From: Streptomyces sp. LX-29
GTDB lineage: Bacteria > Actinomycetota > Actinomycetes > Streptomycetales > Streptomycetaceae
NCBI RefSeq assembly: GCF_029541745.1
Contig: NZ_CP089746.1
Span: forward strand, 2,232,001 to 2,296,000
Length of the DNA: 64,000 bases
Direction: 5' to 3'
The translations under genes and the position numbers were made by a program. Shown here one piece after another: positions 27,553 to 36,404 of this stretch (its first letter is position 1; every line of letters starts with the position of its first letter). The notes beneath the pieces are model-generated. The model saw only the letters and a program-made list of their open reading frames with translations, did no database searches and was not told the DNA's origin.

Positions 27553-29348
27553 GCGCCACCGCCCTTCGTGACGTAGTACCAGTCCTGCGGGGCGAGGCTC
27601 AGGGTCGGGTTCTGCTCGACGCCGCGCAGGTCGTTGCGGATCACCGAGACCTGGTAGGCGGGGTTGGGGGTCCACAGCACGGGCAGCCGATCGGCGACGT
27701 GCCGGGCGTAGGCACGCATCGCGGCCGGGTCGGTGGAGTACGCGGTGGCCCGGATCAGCTCGTCGGTCCGCGGCTCGGACCAGTTGCCCATGTTGGAGGG
27801 GGCGCCGGTGGCGAAGAGCTGCTCGCCGCTGGGGTCGGGCGGGAAGTACCAGCTCCCCGCGGTGCCGAAGAAGCCGAGCTGCCAGGCCCGGCACGCCGGC
27901 TCGGCCGGGCGGCAGGGCACGGTGGTGCCCAGCACGGTGTTGAGCGGCTGCTGCCGGATGTCCAGCCGGACGCCGGCCCGGTCGAAGGAGGACTTGATCT
28001 CCTGCATGGTGTTGGAGGTCTCCGTCGAGCCGGACTGGGACAGCAGCTCCAGCCGCAGCTCCCGCCCCTCCTCGACGCCCGCGCCGCACCGGCCGGGACC
28101 GCCGCCCGGCCGCGCGCAGCGCAGCGTGCCGCCGTCCCCCGCCCGCCAGCCGTGCGCGGCCAGCAGCCGCTTCGCCCGGCCCGGGTCGTACGGGTACGGG
28201 GGGCGGTCCAGGAGCGAGCCGGGCACCGGGCCGCGGGTGGGGGCGGCGGTGCCGTGCCAGACGACCTCGGCGATGGCCCGCTGGTCGATCAGGTGCTGGA
28301 GGGCTTGGCGCAGATAGGTCTGGCGCAGCAGCGGCCCGGCCGTGGGGTGGTGGAAGTTGAGGACGATGTAGGTGATCGCCCAGCCCTCCCAGGGGTCGAT
28401 GCGGTAGCCCAGCTCGGTGAAGGTCTTGGAGGCCGCCATCACGGCGGGCGGGATGTAGCCGTAGTCGATGTCGCCGGACCGCAGCACGTTGAACTCGGAG
28501 TCGGCGGTGGTGAAGGGACGGAAGACCACCCGGTCCAGGTGGGGCTTGTCCGGCCCGGTGTACCGCGGGTTGGGCACCAGGGAGACCCGCCCGGAGGTGC
28601 TCCAGCGCTCGATCCGCCAGGGGCCGTCCACGGTCCGCCACAGCGGGTCGGTGGCGAAGCGGGAGAGCTGCTTGGCGTGCCGGAGCAGCCGGGCGAAGGC
28701 GGTCCTGGGGTCCTCGCCGTCCGGGTTCCAGGCGTGCCGGGGCAGCGGGGTGATGCTCTGCAGCTGGTTGGCGGTGAACCAGACCGGGTTGTACGCGCGG
28801 TCGAGCCGCAGCCGGACGGTGCGGTCGTCGAGCGTCTCGAAGCGCCGGACGTTGTCGGGCAGCAGCCCGCGCGCGTAACCGCCCCACTCCTCCTTGTTGG
28901 CCTTGATCAGTTCGAACCAGAAGGCCACGTCGCCGGCGGTGACCGGCCGCCCGTCGGACCAGGTGTAGCCCCGCTTGAGGGTGAGGGTGACGGTGGTGCC
29001 GCGGTCGCTGTAGCGGGGCGGCAGGGCGAGGTTGCGGGGGCTGTCCATGGTGAGCTCCCCGCCCTTCTCCTCGGGCGTGTACAGCGGCGGGTAGAGCAGG
29101 TTCTGCAGGGCGCTGTTGTAGCCGGCCAGATAGCCGGGGGCGCCGATCGGGAAGATCCAGTTGGGGGTGGCGGCGGGCGGCAGCGCCATGGTGACGGTGC
29201 CGCCCTCGACCCGGGTCCCCCCGGTGGGGCCGAGGTCGGTGACCCTCTCGGGCCGCGGGCCGCAGCCCGAGACCAGCGCCAGCAGACAGACCACCGCCGC
29301 CGCCAGCGGGGCGCGGACACGTGTGCTTCGTACGCCGATCAGTCCCAC
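27549..29348 (-). CDS. Peptide-type ABC substrate-binding lipoprotein (family 5)
   Basis: This 599-residue protein has a lipoprotein signal ending LLALVSGC (Cys29). It has the SBP_bac_5 layout: GTVTMALPPAATPNWIFPIG at the start of domain I, the ligand-cleft region DRTVRLRLDRAYNPVWF, and the second lobe with LRQTYLRQALQHLIDQRAIA. It should capture a peptide or another bulky solute for the coupled permeases. It is long for the family, with an insertion near residue 390-420 containing GGTLRCARPGGGPGRCGAGV that carries Cys pairs. The start GTG at 29348 follows GGAGA. Confidence 0.9.
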   Translation of the reverse strand: MGLIGVRSTRVRAPLAAAVVCLLALVSGCGPRPERVTDLGPTGGTRVEGGTVTMALPPAATPNWIFPIGAPGYLAGYNSALQNLLYPPLYTPEEKGGELTMDSPRNLALPPRYSDRGTTVTLTLKRGYTWSDGRPVTAGDVAFWFELIKANKEEWGGYARGLLPDNVRRFETLDDRTVRLRLDRAYNPVWFTANQLQSITPLPRHAWNPDGEDPRTAFARLLRHAKQLSRFATDPLWRTVDGPWRIERWSTSGRVSLVPNPRYTGPDKPHLDRVVFRPFTTADSEFNVLRSGDIDYGYIPPAVMAASKTFTELGYRIDPWEGWAITYIVLNFHHPTAGPLLRQTYLRQALQHLIDQRAIAEVVWHGTAAPTRGPVPGSLLDRPPYPYDPGRAKRLLAAHGWRAGDGGTLRCARPGGGPGRCGAGVEEGRELRLELLSQSGSTETSNTMQEIKSSFDRAGVRLDIRQQPLNTVLGTTVPCRPAEPACRAWQLGFFGTAGSWYFPPDPSGEQLFATGAPSNMGNWSEPRTDELIRATAYSTDPAAMRAYARHVADRLPVLWTPNPAYQVSVIRNDLRGVEQNPTLSLAPQDWYYVTKGGGA

Positions 29349-29390
29349 GCTCGTCTCCAGGAGGCAGCGGGCAGGCCGAAGTCAGCGAGC

Positions 29391-29420
29391 AACGTACGGA
29401 CGCCAGAGAAAGGAAGTCAA
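29391..29420 (-). promoter_or_regulatory. Promoter of the peptide-import operon
   Basis: On the minus strand TTGACT (29415-29420) and TACGTT (29391-29396) are 18 bases apart, a good SigA-type promoter. Transcription would start near 29384, giving a leader of about 36 bases before the substrate-binding protein gene. Confidence 0.55.
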
Positions 29421-29472
29421 GAGTCTGGCGCCCTCCTGGGTAACTGCGGTGTACTGGACGGGACTTGACCCC

Positions 29473-29501
29473 TTTCTTGCTTCGCTCGACGAAGAAAGAA
29501 C
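29473..29501. promoter_or_regulatory. Candidate ROK operator
   Basis: An inverted repeat with 12-base arms, TTTCTTGCTTCG (29473-29484) and CGAAGAAAGAAC (29490-29501), matches at 10 of 12 positions around the centre CTCGA. It lies 18 bases before the ROK start and about 50 bases from the divergent import promoter. Many ROK repressors bind repeats of this size and act on divergent genes. Confidence 0.55.
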
Positions 29502-29519
29502 GGTCCGGAGGGGGCACGC

Positions 29520-30710
29520 ATGACCGCCGCCGAGGAGCAGCCCGGCTCCGCCGCGCACATCCTCGACCTGGTCGCCGGCGGGGCCGCCAGCTCCCGCGCC
29601 GACCTGGTACGGGAGTTGGGGCTGGCCGCGTCCACCGTCTCCGCGCGCGTCCAGGAACTGGTCGACGCCGGGCTGCTCAGCGAGTCCGGCGCGGGCGCCT
29701 CGCGCGGCGGCCGCCGCCCCCGGCTGCTGCGCCTCCCCGACGGCGGAGCCGTCGCCCTCGCCGCCGACCTGGGCAGCCACCATGCGCGGCTCGGCGCGGT
29801 CGGCCTGGACGGCACCGCCCGGGAGGTGACCGAGGACGTCCTCGACCTGACCCAGGGGCCGGACCGGACCCTGGAACCGCTGGCCGACCGGCTCGCCGTG
29901 CTGGCGGACCGGCAGCGGGCCGCCGGCCGGGCGGTGCGCGCGGTGGGCGTGGGCTTCCCCGGGCCCGTCGACACCGACGGCGGCCGGATCATCGCCCCCT
30001 CCCGGATGCCCGGCTGGCATCTGTACCCGCTGCGCGACCGGTTGGCGGAGCGGCTGGGACTGCCCGTGCTGGTCGACAACGACGCCAACATGATGGCCGT
30101 CGGCGAACACCACGCGGCCCGCTCCGGCCCGCGTCACCTCGTCGTCGTCAAGGCCGGCCGCGGCATCGGCTCCGGGGTCGTCTGCGACGGCCGGCTGTAC
30201 CGCGGCGCCGGGGGCTCCGCCGGCGACATCAGCCATGTGCGGGTGGACGCCGCCGCAGAACGCCCCTGCTCCTGCGGGAACATCGGCTGCCTGGAGACGG
30301 TCGCCAGCGGCGCCGCCATCGCGACCGCGCTGCGCGGGCTGGGCATCGAGGCCGACGGCTCGGCCGATGTGCTGCGGCTGGTCGCCGACGGCGAGCCGAA
30401 CGCCACCACCCTGGTCCGCCGGGCGGGGCGGGACATCGGCGCCGTGCTCTCCGTCGTCGTCAACTTCTTCAACCCCGAGGCGGTGATCCTCGGTGGCGCG
30501 CTGGCCGGAGCCGAGCCGCTGGTCGCCGCCGTCCGTGGCGCGCTCTATGAACGCTGTCTGCCGATGGCCACCCGCGAACTGTCCATCACGGCCGCCCGCG
30601 GCGGCGCCGACGCCGGACTGCTCGGCGCCGGCCGGCTCGCCCTGCGCGAGCTCGCCCTCGCCCCGCTGGGCCGTCCGGCCCCCGACCTGGCGCCGCCGCC
30701 CGGCGGCTGA
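29520..30710 (+). CDS. ROK family transcriptional regulator
   Basis: This is a 396-residue protein. Residues 10-65 form a winged HTH (SSRADLVRELGLAASTVSAR, then VQELVDAGLLSE). The sugar-kinase-like ROK fold has an ATP/ligand loop region (VALAADLGSHHARLGAVGLD), DNDANMMAVGE, and the zinc motif CSCGNIGCLE near 250. It is divergent from the ABC importer and followed 111 bases later by the M81 peptidase, so it probably controls both. ROK regulators usually bind sugars; here the context suggests a peptide or glycopeptide ligand, which is inference. ATG at 29520 has a GGAGGGGG site. Confidence 0.92.
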   Translation: MTAAEEQPGSAAHILDLVAGGAASSRADLVRELGLAASTVSARVQELVDAGLLSESGAGASRGGRRPRLLRLPDGGAVALAADLGSHHARLGAVGLDGTAREVTEDVLDLTQGPDRTLEPLADRLAVLADRQRAAGRAVRAVGVGFPGPVDTDGGRIIAPSRMPGWHLYPLRDRLAERLGLPVLVDNDANMMAVGEHHAARSGPRHLVVVKAGRGIGSGVVCDGRLYRGAGGSAGDISHVRVDAAAERPCSCGNIGCLETVASGAAIATALRGLGIEADGSADVLRLVADGEPNATTLVRRAGRDIGAVLSVVVNFFNPEAVILGGALAGAEPLVAAVRGALYERCLPMATRELSITAARGGADAGLLGAGRLALRELALAPLGRPAPDLAPPPGG

Positions 30711-30821
30711 GCCCCGGACGACCGAGCCCGCCGTCTCCCGCTCTCCGGGAACGGGGCCTCGCCGTCCGGGGCCGAACCCGCCGCCCGCGCCGCCCCCGCC
30801 CCTCCAGGAAGGTGAGCCTCC

Positions 30822-32345
30822 GTGTCCTCCCCCACCGGCCGCCGCCCGCGCGTCGCCATCGGCGGCATGGCCATCGAGTCCAGCACCTTCTGCCCGCACC
30901 GCACCCGTTATCCGGACTTCCGCGTCACCCGCGGCGCCGAGCTGCTGGCCCGCTACGCCTGGACCCGACCGGGCCACGAGCTCGCCGACGCCGTGGAGTG
31001 GGTCCCGCTGGTGCACGCGGTGGCCCTGCCCGGCGGCCCGGTGGAGGCGGCCACCTACGAGCGCGTCAAGGCCGAACTGGTCCACCGCCTCCGCGCGGCG
31101 GGCCCGCTGGACGGCCTGGTCTACGACATCCACGGCGCGATGAGCGTCGTCGGCCGGGAGGACGCCGAGGCCGACCTCACCGAGGCGGTCCGGGAGGCCA
31201 TCGGCGCGCGGGCCCTGATCTCCGCCGCCATGGACCTTCACGGCAACGTCTCCCGGCGCTTCGCCGAACAGCTCGACCTGATCACCGCGCACCGGCTGGC
31301 CCCGCACGAGGACGCCTGGGAGACCCGGGAACGCGCCGCGCGCACCCTGGTGGCGCGGCTGCGGAGCGGGCGTGGCCGCCCCCATCTGGCCTGGGCCCAG
31401 ATCCCCGTACTGCTGCCCGGCGAGAAGACCAGCACCCGGCTGGAGCCGGCGAAGTCGCTGTTCGGGCGGCTGGCCGCCGTGGAGGCGCTGGACGGCGTGG
31501 TCGACGCGGCCCTGTGGGTCGGCTACGCCTGGGCGGACGAGCCACGCTGTCGGGCCGCGGTGGTCGTCACCTCCGACGACCCCGACCTGGCGCTGGCCCA
31601 GGCCGGCGCCCTGGCCCGGGACTACTGGCGGGCCCGCCGCGACTTCGTCTTCGTCGGCCCCACCGGCACCGCCGACGCGTGTGTGGCCCGCGCGGTGGAG
31701 TCCTCCGCCCGGCCCTTCCTCATCAGCGACTCCGGTGACAACCCCACCGCGGGCGGCGCCGGCGACCTCCCCTACCTGCTCGGCCGGCTGCTCGCCCACC
31801 CGGCGCTGGCCGCGGGCGAGGTCACCGCCCTGCACCCCGGCCTGACCGACCCGGCGGCGGTGGCGCGCTGCTTCACGGCGGGGCGCGGGGCGACGGTGAC
31901 GGTGCGGGTGGGCGGCTCGTTCAGCGCCGGCACCGGACCGCACGCCGAACCGCTCGAGGTGACCGGCGAGGTGGTGTCGCTGCGCCCCGGGGACGAGGTC
32001 GGCGGCGACCTCGCGGCGCTCCGCGCGGGCGGGGTCACCGTGGTGCTCACCAGCCGCCGCAAGCCGTTCCACACCCTGGCCGACTTCGGGGAGCTCGACC
32101 CCCGCGGCTACGACCTGGTCGTGGTCAAGATCGGCTATCTGGAGCCGGAGCTGTACGCGATGGCGGCCGACTGGCTGCTCGCCCTCACCCCGGGCGGGGT
32201 GGACCAGGACCTGCCGCGGCTGGGCCACCACCGTGTCGTCCGGCCGCTGTACCCCTTCGACGACGCGGGGTTCGAGGACCCGGAGCCGACCCCGGCGCTG
32301 CTCCGGCGCGAGGACCCACTACGCCGCGACGGCCGCCCCCGCTGA
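30822..32345 (+). CDS. M81 family metallopeptidase (MlrC-like)
   Basis: This 507-residue protein has the family hallmarks: an N-terminal RVAIGGMAIESSTFCPHRT, then YDIHGAMSV and AAMDLHGNVS with metal-binding Asp/His residues in the DUF1485 domain, and SDSGDNPTAGGAGDLPYLL heading the MlrC C-terminal domain. The founding member, microcystinase MlrC, hydrolyses a linearised cyclic peptide; most relatives are uncharacterised and often sit beside dipeptide/oligopeptide ABC importers, as here. It probably cleaves an imported unusual peptide or amide. The start is GTG at 30822, after CCAGGAAGGTG. Confidence 0.9.
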   Translation: MSSPTGRRPRVAIGGMAIESSTFCPHRTRYPDFRVTRGAELLARYAWTRPGHELADAVEWVPLVHAVALPGGPVEAATYERVKAELVHRLRAAGPLDGLVYDIHGAMSVVGREDAEADLTEAVREAIGARALISAAMDLHGNVSRRFAEQLDLITAHRLAPHEDAWETRERAARTLVARLRSGRGRPHLAWAQIPVLLPGEKTSTRLEPAKSLFGRLAAVEALDGVVDAALWVGYAWADEPRCRAAVVVTSDDPDLALAQAGALARDYWRARRDFVFVGPTGTADACVARAVESSARPFLISDSGDNPTAGGAGDLPYLLGRLLAHPALAAGEVTALHPGLTDPAAVARCFTAGRGATVTVRVGGSFSAGTGPHAEPLEVTGEVVSLRPGDEVGGDLAALRAGGVTVVLTSRRKPFHTLADFGELDPRGYDLVVVKIGYLEPELYAMAADWLLALTPGGVDQDLPRLGHHRVVRPLYPFDDAGFEDPEPTPALLRREDPLRRDGRPR

Positions 32346-32383
32346 GGGGGACGGCCGTCGCGGCGGTCGGCGGGGTGTCGGGG

Positions 32384-33892
32384 TCAGCCCTCGACGCCCA
32401 GCTTCTCCAGGATGAGCTCGCGCACCCGGGCCGCGTCGGCCTGGCCGCGGGTGGCCTTCATGACGGCGCCGACCAGGGCGCCGGCGGCGGCCACCTTGCC
32501 ACCGCGGATCTTGTCGGCGATGGCGGCGTTGGCGGCGATGGCCTCGTCCACGGCCGTGCCCAGGGCGCTGTCGTCGGAGACGACCTTCAGACCGCGGCCC
32601 TCGACGACGGCGTCCGGCTCGCCCTCGCCGGCGAGGACGCCCTCGATGACCTGACGGGCCAGCTTGTCGTTGAGTGAGCCGTCGGCGACCAGCGCGCACA
32701 CCCGGGCCACCTGGGCCGGGGTGATGGCCAGCGAGGACAGCTCCGCACCGGCCTCGTTGGCGCGGCGGGCCAGCTCGCCCATCCACCACTTCCGCGCGGC
32801 GGCGGCGTCCGCGCCCGCGTCGATGGTGGCGGTGATCAGCTCGATGGCGCCCGCGTTGAGGACGGACTGCATCTCGTGCTGGGAGATGCCCCACTCCTCG
32901 CGGAGTCGGTTGCGGCGCACCCGCGGCAGCTCCGGCAGGCCCGCCCGCAGCTCCTCGACCCACTCCCGGGAGGGGGCCACCGGCACCAGGTCCGGCTCCG
33001 GGAAGTAGCGGTAGTCCTCCGCCTCCTCCTTGACCCGGCCGGAGGTGGTGGAGCCGTCCTCCTCGTGGAAGTGGCGGGTCTCCTGGATGATCGTGCCGCC
33101 GTCGCCGAGCACCGCGGCGTGCCGCTGGATCTCGAAGCGCACCGCGCGCTCCACCGAGCGCAGCGAGTTGACGTTCTTGGTCTCGGAGCGGGTGCCGAAC
33201 TTCTCGGCGCCGTGCGGCCGCAGCGACAGGTTGACGTCGCAGCGCATCTGGCCCATCTCCATCCGGGCCTCGGACACGCCGAGCGCCTTGATGAGCTCGC
33301 GCAGCTCGGCGACGTACGCCTTGGCGACCTCGGGCGCACGCTCGCCCGCGCCGACGATCGGCTTGGTGACGATCTCGATCAGCGGGATGCCGGCGCGGTT
33401 GTAGTCCAGCAGGGAGTGGACCGCGCCGTGGATACGGCCGGTGGCACCGCCGACGTGGGTCGACTTGCCGGTGTCCTCCTCCATGTGGGCGCGCTCGATC
33501 TCGACGCGGAAGACCTCGCCGTCCTCCAGCTGGACGTCCAGGTAGCCGTTGAAGGCGATCGGCTCGTCGTACTGGGAGGTCTGGAAGTTCTTCGGCATGT
33601 CCGGATAGAAGTAGTTCTTCCGGGCGAAGCGGCACCACTCGGCGATCTCGCAGTTCAGCGCGAGGCCGATCTTGATGGCGGACTCCACTCCGGTCGCGTT
33701 GACGACCGGGAGCGAGCCGGGCAGGCCGAGGCAGGTGGGGCAGGTCTGCGCGTTGGGCTCGGCGCCGAGCGTCGTCGAGCAGCCGCAGAACATCTTGGTC
33801 TTGGTGCCGAGTTCGACATGCACCTCGAGGCCCATGACGGGCTCGTAGGTGGCCAGTGCGTCCTCGTACGACACCAGTTCAGTGACGGTCAC
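32384..33892 (-). CDS. gatB: Asp-tRNA(Asn)/Glu-tRNA(Gln) amidotransferase subunit B
   Basis: GatB is the tRNA-binding and phosphorylating subunit of GatCAB, which converts Glu-tRNA(Gln) or Asp-tRNA(Asn) to the correctly charged amide forms. The 502 residues show the cradle motif [20 protein letters not shown], with the zinc cysteines in CGCSTT and [13 protein letters not shown]. The YqeY-like tail domain follows at about 350-502. The start is GTG at 33892 with AAAGG about 13 bases upstream. It is last in the order gatC, gatA, small membrane protein, gatB. Confidence 0.97.
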   Translation of the reverse strand: MTVTELVSYEDALATYEPVMGLEVHVELGTKTKMFCGCSTTLGAEPNAQTCPTCLGLPGSLPVVNATGVESAIKIGLALNCEIAEWCRFARKNYFYPDMPKNFQTSQYDEPIAFNGYLDVQLEDGEVFRVEIERAHMEEDTGKSTHVGGATGRIHGAVHSLLDYNRAGIPLIEIVTKPIVGAGERAPEVAKAYVAELRELIKALGVSEARMEMGQMRCDVNLSLRPHGAEKFGTRSETKNVNSLRSVERAVRFEIQRHAAVLGDGGTIIQETRHFHEEDGSTTSGRVKEEAEDYRYFPEPDLVPVAPSREWVEELRAGLPELPRVRRNRLREEWGISQHEMQSVLNAGAIELITATIDAGADAAAARKWWMGELARRANEAGAELSSLAITPAQVARVCALVADGSLNDKLARQVIEGVLAGEGEPDAVVEGRGLKVVSDDSALGTAVDEAIAANAAIADKIRGGKVAAAGALVGAVMKATRGQADAARVRELILEKLGVEG

Positions 33893-33915
33893 GGAAAACT
33901 AACCTTTCAGTGCGC

Positions 33916-34155
33916 TCAGCCCGCGAGGACGTCGTCGTCGCCCAGGCGCTTGAGCTCGCGGACGAGGAGCGCGATGCCGGTGATGATGGCGGCGGCCGAG
34001 ACCACGGCGTCCACCAGCTGCAGCTTGTCCTGCTCGGCGCGGGCCTTCTTCGCCTGCTTGACGACGCTGATCGCGCCGAAGGCGGTGGTGCCGATGGACA
34101 GGTAGGTGCCGGGCTTGGACTTCTTGAAGCCCTTGGCCTTCTTCATGGCGCTCAC
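33916..34155 (-). CDS. Small membrane protein within the gat operon
   Basis: This 79-residue protein starts VSAMKKAKGFKKSKPGTYLS with a very basic head. A hydrophobic helix with an alternating pattern (YLSIGTTAFGAISVV), a charged connector KQAKKARAEQDKLQ and a second helix (VDAVVSAAAIITGIALLV) follow, then an acidic tail. The GTG at 34155 has GGAGAG five bases upstream; ATG 34146 is the alternative. It lies 88 bases after gatA and 23 bases before gatB. A small gene at this place is kept in Streptomyces gat operons; its function is unknown. Confidence 0.8.
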   Translation of the reverse strand: MSAMKKAKGFKKSKPGTYLSIGTTAFGAISVVKQAKKARAEQDKLQLVDAVVSAAAIITGIALLVRELKRLGDDDVLAG

Positions 34156-34243
34156 AGCATCTCTCCGTTCGCTTCTCCGCCCGCGCGGCGCAGGGGCGCG
34201 GGTGTCCACGTCGTCTGCGGCCGGGCGGCCGCGCGTGCGTCGC

Positions 34244-35737
34244 TCACAGGGAAGGTGCCTCCTCAAGCAGTGGGTGGCCCCACGTGGCGACGAACGCGGC
34301 CTCGACCGCGGCACCGACCTTGTACAGCCGGTCGTCGGCCATGGCGGGGGCGATGATCTGCAGGCCGACCGGGAGCCCGTCCTCGGGCGCCAGGCCGCAG
34401 GGCAGCGACATGGCCGCGTTGCCCGCCAGGTTGGTCGGGATGGTGCACAGGTCCGCGAGGTACATCGCCATCGGGTCGTCGGCGCGCTCGCCGATCGGGA
34501 AGGCGGTGGTCGGGGTGGTCGGCGAGACGATCACATCGACCTGCTCGAAGGACTTCTCGAAGTCCTTCGAGATGAGCGTGCGCACCTTCTGCGCGGAGCC
34601 GTAGTAGGCGTCGTAGTAACCGGAGGAGAGGGCGTAGGTGCCCAGCATGATCCGGCGCTTGACCTCGGCGCCGAAGCCCTCCTCACGGGTGAGGGAGGTG
34701 ACCTCCTCGGCCGACTTGGTGCCGTCGTCGCCGACCCGCAGGCCGTAGCGCATGGCGTCGAAGCGGGCCAGGTTGGAGGAGCACTCGGACGGCGCGATCA
34801 GGTAGTACGCGGCCAGCGCCAGGTCGAAGGAGGGGCAGTCCAGCTCGACGATCTCGGCACCGAGCTCCTTGAGCAGCTCCACCGACTCCTCGAACCGCTG
34901 CATCACGCCGGCCTGGTAGCCCTCGCCGCGGAACTGCTTGACGACGCCGACGCGCATGCCCTCGACGCTGCCGTTCCGGGCCGCCTCGACCACCGGCGGC
35001 ACCGGGGCGTCGATGGAGGTCGAGTCGAGCGGGTCGTGGCCGGCGATCACCTCGTGCAGCAGCGCCGCGTCCAGGACCGTACGGGCGCACGGGCCGCCCT
35101 GGTCGAGGGAGGAGGAGAAGGCGACCATGCCGTAGCGGGACACCCCGCCGTAGGTCGGCTTGACGCCGACCGTGCCGGTGACGGCGGCCGGCTGACGGAT
35201 CGAGCCGCCGGTGTCGGTGCCGATGGCCAGCGGCGCCTGGTACGAGGCGAGCGCCGCGGAGGAGCCGCCGCCGGAGCCGCCGGGGATCCGGGTGAGGTCC
35301 CACGGGTTGCCGGTCGGGCCGTAGGCACTGTTCTCGGTGGACGACCCCATGGCGAACTCGTCCATGTTGGTCTTGCCGAGGATGACGACGTCGGCTTCCT
35401 TGAGCTTGCGCGTCAGGGTCGCGTCGTACGGCGGGATCCAGCCCTCGAGGATCTTGGAACCGACGGTGGTCGGCACGCCCTTGGTGGTGAAGATGTCCTT
35501 CAGCGCGAGCGGGACGCCGGCCAGCGGGCCGAGCTTCTCGCCCCGGGCGCGCTTCTCGTCCACCGCCCGCGCCTGGGCCAGGGCGCCCTCGCGGTCCACG
35601 TGGAGGAAGGCGTGCACCTTCTCGTCCACGGCCTCGATGCGGGCCAGGTGGGCCTCGGTGACCTCGACCGCGGTGACCTCGCCGGAGGCGATCTTCGCGG
35701 CGGTCTCCGCCGCGGTGAGCTTGGTCAGATCTGCCAT
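34244..35737 (-). CDS. gatA: Asp-tRNA(Asn)/Glu-tRNA(Gln) amidotransferase subunit A
   Basis: GatA is the glutaminase subunit that supplies ammonia to GatB. The 497 residues carry the amidase signature [20 protein letters not shown] and [20 protein letters not shown], with the catalytic Ser-cisSer-Lys triad (Lys in [10 protein letters not shown] near residue 77, Ser in GGSSAA, Ser in GGSIRQP). The ATG at 35737 is seven bases after GGAGG; a GTG two codons earlier would overlap the gatC stop. It is coupled to gatC with a 2-base gap. Confidence 0.97.
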   Translation of the reverse strand: MADLTKLTAAETAAKIASGEVTAVEVTEAHLARIEAVDEKVHAFLHVDREGALAQARAVDEKRARGEKLGPLAGVPLALKDIFTTKGVPTTVGSKILEGWIPPYDATLTRKLKEADVVILGKTNMDEFAMGSSTENSAYGPTGNPWDLTRIPGGSGGGSSAALASYQAPLAIGTDTGGSIRQPAAVTGTVGVKPTYGGVSRYGMVAFSSSLDQGGPCARTVLDAALLHEVIAGHDPLDSTSIDAPVPPVVEAARNGSVEGMRVGVVKQFRGEGYQAGVMQRFEESVELLKELGAEIVELDCPSFDLALAAYYLIAPSECSSNLARFDAMRYGLRVGDDGTKSAEEVTSLTREEGFGAEVKRRIMLGTYALSSGYYDAYYGSAQKVRTLISKDFEKSFEQVDVIVSPTTPTTAFPIGERADDPMAMYLADLCTIPTNLAGNAAMSLPCGLAPEDGLPVGLQIIAPAMADDRLYKVGAAVEAAFVATWGHPLLEEAPSL

Positions 35738-35739
35738 GA

Positions 35740-36036
35740 TCACTCCTCCCCCAGGATCTGCGGCACCTTGAAACGCTGCTGCTCCTGGGCGGGGGCGCCG
35801 GAGAGCGCCTCCTGCGGGGTCAGCGACGGACGGATCTCGTCCGGGCGCATGACATTGGTCAGCGGCAGCGGGTGGGAGGTCGGCGGAACGTCTTGGTCGG
35901 CGACATCGGAGACGCGGGCGACCGCGCCGATGATGTCGTCCAGCTGACCGGCGAAGTGATCGAGCTCTTCGCCCTTCAGCTCCAGACGCGCCAGCCGGGC
36001 GAGGTGGGCGACCTCCTCGCGCGTGATGCCAGGCAT
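35740..36036 (-). CDS. gatC: Asp-tRNA(Asn)/Glu-tRNA(Gln) amidotransferase subunit C
   Basis: This 98-residue protein begins [20 protein letters not shown], the GatC signature, and includes [24 protein letters not shown] sequence and [15 protein letters not shown] residues ([20 protein letters not shown]). It wraps around the GatA-GatB interface and stabilises the complex. It is the first gene of the gat operon. A minus-strand TAGGAT (36078-36083) is a plausible -10, 42 bases before the start. Confidence 0.96.
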   Translation of the reverse strand: MPGITREEVAHLARLARLELKGEELDHFAGQLDDIIGAVARVSDVADQDVPPTSHPLPLTNVMRPDEIRPSLTPQEALSGAPAQEQQRFKVPQILGEE

Positions 36037-36393
36037 GCAGCGATCCTCAGGGTGAGTGTGGAGTGTTTTCGCGGCCAATCCTATGGCTCGGGGCCCGATC
36101 CGGGCGAAACGCTTTCGGCTGCCGCCGTGGCTTGCCCGTCGAACCACCCCACCCGGGCCCCGCCCGTGACCCCTTTCCGCTCGCCCCTGGGCTCCGCCCG
36201 TGACCCGTTTCCGCTCGTGTCCGGGGGCTGTGCCCGGGTCGTTTCCCCGTCGCCGGGGGTTGCGCTGGGGGCCGTTTTCCCCGTTCCGTGGGGGCCACGC
36301 CCCGGGGGCCGACTGCTCTCGTACCGGGCTGTGCACCACCCCGCCGACATGACGAGGGCCCGCGCACTCTTACGTCACCGGTCAGGTCACCGG
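36037..36393. other. gatC upstream region with degenerate repeats
   Basis: No gene is supported. The region holds a -10 candidate for gatC (36078-36083). It also has two near-identical 23-base stretches starting CGCCCGTGACCC at 36161 and 36195 (34-base period), and a run of G/C blocks separated by TTTCCCC to about 36310. A separate 12-base-period repeat sits at 36371-36404. Confidence 0.5.
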
Positions 36394-36404
36394 TCACGTC
36401 ACCG
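36371..36404. repeat. Three 12-base-period GTCACCGG repeats at the rmdB stop
   Basis: GTCACCGG occurs at 36372, 36384 and 36396, each 12 bases apart. The last copy is inside the final codons of the rmdB-like gene (stop at 36394-36396). The set is self-complementary (TCACCGGT and relatives) and may form a small structured 3' end or serve as a protein site. Confidence 0.5.

Noticed and set aside
25610..32345. Importer/M81 cluster as a mobile island
   Set aside because: No integrase, direct repeats, tRNA end or base-composition shift was visible, so transfer is not supported from the sequence alone.
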